Assembly (NCBI RefSeq): GCF_004514425.2
Contig: NZ_MYFN02000013.1
Location: forward strand, 96,350 to 160,349
Origin: Shinella sumterensis
GTDB lineage: Bacteria; Pseudomonadota; Alphaproteobacteria; Rhizobiales; Rhizobiaceae
Direction: 5' to 3'
Length of the DNA stretch: 64,000 nucleotides
Below are positions 60,541 to 64,000 of the stretch, in pieces (position 1 is the first letter of the stretch; the number at the start of each line of letters is the position of its first letter). The position numbers and the translations under genes are program-made. The notes beneath the pieces were generated by a model that saw nothing but the letters and a program-made list of their open reading frames with translations, did no database searches and had not been told where the DNA came from.

Positions 60541-60984
60541 TTAGCCGGTGTCGGTCCGGCAGCGTTTCGCCGCCGCGCGGAAATCGGCGGCAAGGTCGGC
60601 CAGCGTCGTGCCGGCAAAGCGCGCCATCAGGATGGCTTCCGCATCCTTCAGCGCGTCGCCGATCACCCGGTTGACGGATTGCTCGACAACGCAACCCGGC
60701 ATCTCCGTCGCCGGGCCGATCTGGAAGACGATCGGCTCGCCAAGTGCATTGTAGATGTCGAGCAGCGAGATTTCGGCGAGCGGCCTGGCGAAGTGCCAGC
60801 CGCCACCATGGCCGCGGCCGGATTGCACGATCCCGGCATCACGAAGCCCGGCCATGGTGCGGCGCACGACGACGGCGTTGGTATCGAGGCAGCGCGCGAG
60901 ATCGTCCGAGGTCATCGGCTCCTCGCGTTCGGCCATATGCATGAGTGCATGAAGCACGGCAGAAAGACGGCTGTTCCTTTTCAT
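60541..60984 (-). CDS. Rrf2 family transcriptional regulator
   Basis: A 147-aa winged-helix regulator. MKRNSRLSAVLHALMHMAE, TSDDLARCLDTNAVVVRRTM (recognition region) and GIVQSGRGHGGGWHFARP are the Rrf2 pattern of the YwnA type. Cysteines are present (ARCLD, GCVVE, RCRTD) but not spaced like the IscR cluster site, so redox sensing through thiols or a different cluster is possible. Promoter and operator (60985-61020) lie right in front, and the mRNA may be leaderless. Confidence 0.88.
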   Translation of the reverse strand: MKRNSRLSAVLHALMHMAEREEPMTSDDLARCLDTNAVVVRRTMAGLRDAGIVQSGRGHGGGWHFARPLAEISLLDIYNALGEPIVFQIGPATEMPGCVVEQSVNRVIGDALKDAEAILMARFAGTTLADLAADFRAAAKRCRTDTG

Positions 60985-61020
60985 GTAACAATAATAGTTA
61001 CGAATTATGATGGATGTCAA
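60985..61020 (-). promoter_or_regulatory. Promoter and inverted-repeat operator of the rrf2 gene
   Basis: On the minus strand TTGACA (61020-61015), 18-base spacer, TATTAT (60996-60991). Overlapping the -10 is the perfect inverted repeat GTAAC-N7-GTTAC (60985-61001). Six bases separate the -10 from the ATG at 60984, so transcription would start at or next to the start codon. Confidence 0.7.
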
Positions 61021-61039
61021 GAAGCGGCGGGATAGGATG

Positions 61040-61345
61040 TCAGCCGGCGAGCAACAGCCGTTGGAGGTCGGCACCGAAGATCAGCGCCGCGAGGACCAGC
61101 GCTGCATGCAGAATCAGGATCGCGAGAAGCATCGTGCGAAAGGGCTCCTTGCGGGTCTTGTGCCGCAACAACCGTTGCGCCGCGAAGGCGCCGAGGCTGC
61201 CGCCGAAGAAGGCGAGTTGCAGCAGGCGTGCTTCGGAAACACGCCGATGGCCGTCGCGCGCGGCTTCCTTGTCCCACCAGTAGACGCAGAACGTCACGAC
61301 GTTGAAGAGGAGGAAGATGATCAGAAGTGTTGCCCGCGTGCCCAT
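61040..61345 (-). CDS. DUF1294 family membrane protein
   Basis: A 101-aa protein with two to three membrane helices and the family core [32 protein letters not shown], followed by HKTRKEPF. Function unknown; related domains sit beside cold-shock domains in other bacteria. Confidence 0.88.
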   Translation of the reverse strand: MGTRATLLIIFLLFNVVTFCVYWWDKEAARDGHRRVSEARLLQLAFFGGSLGAFAAQRLLRHKTRKEPFRTMLLAILILHAALVLAALIFGADLQRLLLAG

Positions 61346-61474
61346 GGCGCGCTTTTACCCGCACAACCTTGCCGGCCGGCTAATGAAGGCCGGCGGCATC
61401 CGCTGAAATCCTTGCGCCGCCTGCCCATATGTTCTACCGAGACAACACCGAAGACACCACAGCAAGAGCCTAAA

Positions 61475-62977
61475 ATGACCCTCGTCGACGTCCGCACTCC
61501 CGATCCCAAACGCTTGATCCCCGGCGCCACCGGCGACTGGGAAGTCATCATCGGCATGGAGGTGCACGCACAGGTTCTTTCGAATTCGAAGCTCTTCTCC
61601 GGCGCCTCCACGGAATTCGGCAAGGCGCCGAATGCCAATGTGTCGCTCGTCGACGCGGCCATGCCCGGCATGCTGCCCGTGATCAATGAGGAATGCGTCA
61701 AGCAGGCCGTGCGCACCGGTCTTGGCCTGAAGGCTGAGATCAACCACCGCTCGATCTTCGACCGCAAGAATTACTTCTATCCCGACCTGCCGCAGGGCTA
61801 CCAGATCTCGCAGTTCAAGGACCCGATCGTCGGCGAGGGCAAGATCGTCATCTCGCTCGGCCCGGATCGCCAGGGCAATTTCGAGGATATCGAGATCGGC
61901 ATCGAGCGTCTGCATCTGGAGCAGGACGCCGGCAAGTCGATGCACGACCAGCATCCGACCATGTCCTATGTCGACCTCAACCGCTCGGGCGTGGCGCTGA
62001 TGGAGATCGTCTCCAAGCCGGACATGCGTTCGTCTGACGAGGCCAAGGCCTATATGACGAAGCTGCGCTCGATCGTGCGCTATCTCGGCACCTGCGACGG
62101 CAACATGGACGAGGGCTCCATGCGCGCCGACGTCAACGTTTCCGTGCGCCGGCCCGGCGAGCCCTTCGGCACGCGCTGCGAGATCAAGAACGTCAACTCC
62201 ATCCGTTTCATCGGCCAGGCGATCGAATACGAAGCCCGCCGCCAGATCGGCATTCTCGAGGATGGCGGCGTCATCGACCAGGAGACGCGCCTGTTCGATC
62301 CCGGCAAGGGCGAGACGCGCTCCATGCGCTCCAAGGAAGACGCGCACGACTATCGCTACTTCCCCGATCCGGACCTGCTGCCGCTGGAGTTCGACAACGA
62401 ATTCGTCGGCAAGCTTCTGGCCGATCTGCCGGAACTGCCCGACGACAAGAAGATCCGCTTCGTCAAGGATCTCGGTCTTTCGGTCTATGACGCCTCGGTT
62501 CTCGTCTCCGAAAAGGCGATCGCCGATTATTTCGAGGCCGTGGCGGCCGGCCGCGACGGCAAGATCGCCGCGAACTGGGTCATCAACGACCTCCTGGGCG
62601 CCTTGAACAAGGCCGGCAAGGACATTGAAGAGACCCCCGTTTCCCCCGATCAGCTCGGCGGCATCATCGATCTCATCAAGGATGGCACCATCTCTGGCAA
62701 GATCGCCAAGGACCTCTTCGAAATCGTCTGGAACGAGGGCGGCAGCCCCGCCGAGATCGTCGAAGCGCGCGGCATGAAGCAGGTGACGGACACCGGTGCC
62801 ATCGAAAAGGCGGTCGACGAGATCATCGCCGCCAACCCCGATCAGGTCGCCAAGGTTCTCGCCAAGCCGACGCTTGCCGGCTGGTTCGTCGGCCAGGTCA
62901 TGAAGGCGACGGGCGGCAAGGCCAACCCGCAGGCCGTTCAGGCCCTGGTCAAGGCCAAGCTCGGTATCGAGGACTGA
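61475..62977 (+). CDS. gatB: Asp/Glu-tRNA amidotransferase subunit B
   Basis: A 500-aa subunit that binds the mischarged tRNA and activates it with [21 protein letters not shown] near residue 27, [19 protein letters not shown] and the C-terminal YqeY-like domain are present. Not in the gatC-gatA operon but 3.1 kb away, a split common in rhizobia. Confidence 0.96.
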   Translation: MTLVDVRTPDPKRLIPGATGDWEVIIGMEVHAQVLSNSKLFSGASTEFGKAPNANVSLVDAAMPGMLPVINEECVKQAVRTGLGLKAEINHRSIFDRKNYFYPDLPQGYQISQFKDPIVGEGKIVISLGPDRQGNFEDIEIGIERLHLEQDAGKSMHDQHPTMSYVDLNRSGVALMEIVSKPDMRSSDEAKAYMTKLRSIVRYLGTCDGNMDEGSMRADVNVSVRRPGEPFGTRCEIKNVNSIRFIGQAIEYEARRQIGILEDGGVIDQETRLFDPGKGETRSMRSKEDAHDYRYFPDPDLLPLEFDNEFVGKLLADLPELPDDKKIRFVKDLGLSVYDASVLVSEKAIADYFEAVAAGRDGKIAANWVINDLLGALNKAGKDIEETPVSPDQLGGIIDLIKDGTISGKIAKDLFEIVWNEGGSPAEIVEARGMKQVTDTGAIEKAVDEIIAANPDQVAKVLAKPTLAGWFVGQVMKATGGKANPQAVQALVKAKLGIED

Positions 62978-62981
62978 GGCA

Positions 62982-63019
62982 ATTCCAGGAAAAGTGTGAA
63001 GCGGTTTTCCCTCCGGAAT
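62982..63019. repeat. Short rhizobial palindromic repeat
   Basis: Nested inverted repeats ATTCC (62982) / GGAAT (63015-63019) and GGAAAA (62988-62993) / TTTTCC (63005-63010). This short repeat recurs in intergenic gaps of Rhizobiaceae genomes; here it fills the gap before the GNAT gene. Confidence 0.6.
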
Positions 63020-63042
63020 GGCTTCAAAACAAGGAAACGACC

Positions 63043-63537
63043 ATGTTCTTCGTCCGCACGGTCTCGGAACGCGACCTGGCGAAAGTCAGCGCACTGCTGT
63101 CGGCGACGTGGCATGCGACCTATGACGCGCTCTACGGCACCGACAAGGTGAGTGAGATCAACGCGCGCCGGCATTCCGTGCCGGCGCTGAAGGAACGGCT
63201 CGCGCGCAAGGACAGCGAATTCGTCGTCGCCGATGATGGCAAGGCCTTCGCCGGCATGGGCTATGCCGCCATGGCGGAGGACCGGCCGAAGACGGCCGTT
63301 CTTCACCAGCTTTATGTCCTGCCGGATTACCAGCGCCAGGGCATTGGCCGCGACATGTTCGCGGAACTCGAAACCTGCTTTCCCGATGCCGAGACGATGC
63401 GGCTTCACGTCGAGAAGGACAATCTTCTGGCCGTTTCGTTTTTCGAACGCTTGGGTTTTGCGACCATCGGCGAAACAGTCGATGACTTTGCGGCGGGAAT
63501 TGCCATGCTGATTCTGGAAAAGCGGCTCGATTTCTAA
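63043..63537 (+). CDS. GNAT N-acetyltransferase
   Basis: A 164-aa GNAT protein. The acetyl-CoA loop is VLPDYQRQGIGRDMFAELE near residue 92, and the C-terminal AVSFFERLGFATIGE is typical. AAGGAAA lies before the ATG. Substrate unknown. It meets the DUF1344-like gene at a hairpin. Confidence 0.87.
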   Translation: MFFVRTVSERDLAKVSALLSATWHATYDALYGTDKVSEINARRHSVPALKERLARKDSEFVVADDGKAFAGMGYAAMAEDRPKTAVLHQLYVLPDYQRQGIGRDMFAELETCFPDAETMRLHVEKDNLLAVSFFERLGFATIGETVDDFAAGIAMLILEKRLDF

Positions 63538-63585
63538 GGAAAGGGCGAAGCCTTCGCGGCAACCGCCAGGCGCCGAATACATGAA

Positions 63586-63613
63586 GGCCCGCCGTCCTTT
63601 CGGGTGGCGGGCC
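63586..63613. terminator. Hairpin between GNAT and DUF1344-like genes
   Basis: GGCCCGCC (63586-63593) and GGCGGGCC (63606-63613) pair perfectly. No clear T-run follows on either strand. Confidence 0.5.
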
Positions 63614-63643
63614 GCTTCGGCATGATGTCAGGCTTTGACGATA

Positions 63644-63889
63644 TTATCGGACCAGAACGGCGCGGGGCTCGTTATTGTCTGCGTTGAGCAGGATGTTGAC
63701 CGAAGCGCCGGACGTCAGGTTTGCCGGAACCGGGACGCTCACGGGCAGGGCGACGCTCTTGCCGTCCTGGAGGCGGATGACGCCGGTGCGGGCATCGTAA
63801 TCCTGAACGATGCCGCTCAGCGATGCTGCGGAAGCCGAGCCGGCAACGAGGAGGGCGAGGGCGGCGGTGGAGAGAGCTACAGTGTTCAT
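63644..63889 (-). CDS. Secreted DUF1344-like protein, 81 aa
   Basis: Signal peptide at residues 1-23 (ALALLVAGSASA) and a small beta-rich domain: SGIVQDYDARTGVIRLQDGKS resembles the DUF1344 pattern of rhizobial periplasmic proteins. AGGTG before the ATG at 63889 decides the start. A second copy lies just upstream. Function unknown. Confidence 0.75.
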   Translation of the reverse strand: MNTVALSTAALALLVAGSASAASLSGIVQDYDARTGVIRLQDGKSVALPVSVPVPANLTSGASVNILLNADNNEPRAVLVR

Positions 63890-63921
63890 TTTAATCACCT
63901 TTGTGTTTGGACGTGAGAAAT

Positions 63922-64000
63922 TCAGCGGGCCAGAACGGCGCGCGGCTGGTTGTTGTCTGCGTTGAGCAGGATGTTGACGGCAGAGCCGGACTTCAGGTTC
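63922..64000 (-). CDS. Second DUF1344-like protein, 3' end only (cut by window edge)
   Basis: The last 25 codons match the C terminus of the gene at 63644: SAVNILLNADNNQPRAVLAR against SVNILLNADNNEPRAVLVR. It is a tandem paralogue on the same strand, 32 bases upstream; its 5' part lies beyond the window. Confidence 0.75.
   Translation of the reverse strand, partial: NLKSGSAVNILLNADNNQPRAVLAR

Overview
The window is GC-rich chromosomal DNA from an alphaproteobacterium of the Rhizobiales, most likely a member of the Rhizobiaceae (Rhizobium/Agrobacterium/Ensifer/Shinella type). This rests on gene content and order: the 14-gene nuo operon with its rhizobial inserts followed by birA, RNase J, mce, a DUF1467 gene, proS, lolC, lolD and dnaE; the DivK/PleD pair; the rnr-topA and plsY-dprA blocks; and CtrA- and LexA-type sites of the alphaproteobacterial kind. 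Nearly all genes look like core genome. I see no insertion sequence, prophage, rRNA operon or CRISPR array.

Layout. 1-2.8 kb: otsA, two small genes, tRNA-Val and two identical tRNA-Asp genes. 2.9-3.8 kb: an SPFH membrane protein. 4.1-20.1 kb: complex I genes nuoA to nuoN with two extra genes (a 79-aa secreted protein after nuoD and a helix-hairpin-helix protein after nuoF) and a NuoE that carries the same helix-hairpin-helix domain at its C terminus. 20.1-32 kb: birA, RNase J, methylmalonyl-CoA epimerase, DUF1467, proS, lolC-lolD and dnaE; a LexA-box promoter drives a 28-aa membrane peptide just before dnaE. 32-38.2 kb: a TPR protein, an L,D-transpeptidase, dinB (second LexA box), DUF3572, divK and pleD. 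38.2-38.9 kb: a gene-free stretch with a well-supported small-RNA candidate. 38.9-51 kb, nearly all on the minus strand: rpmG, an MFS transporter, a Nudix hydrolase, DUF983, rnr, topA, dprA, plsY and pyrC'-pyrB. 51-64 kb: an AidB-like dehydrogenase, an AEC transporter, a pair of small membrane proteins behind CtrA boxes, ruvX, a PhnA-type protein, a UPF0173 hydrolase, gatC/gatA/gatB with GNAT acetyltransferases nearby, a YjhX-family protein, an Rrf2 regulator with a flavoprotein reductase, DUF1294, and two tandem DUF1344-like genes, the second cut by the window end.

How the genes work together: the nuo block builds the proton-pumping NADH:quinone oxidoreductase. dnaE, dinB, topA, ruvX, dprA, rnr and RNase J cover DNA replication, repair, uptake and RNA turnover. 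gatCAB (Glu/Asp-tRNA amidotransferase), proS and the tRNAs serve translation. divK and pleD belong to the CtrA cell-cycle circuit, and a textbook CtrA site in the same window lies before two uncharacterised membrane proteins. The most interesting new candidates are the SOS-controlled 28-aa membrane peptide (28297-28383), the CtrA-box small-membrane-protein pair (53978-54459), the shared helix-hairpin-helix domain inside the complex I operon, and two unannotated small RNAs (about 38617-38792 on + and about 23597-23810 on -).
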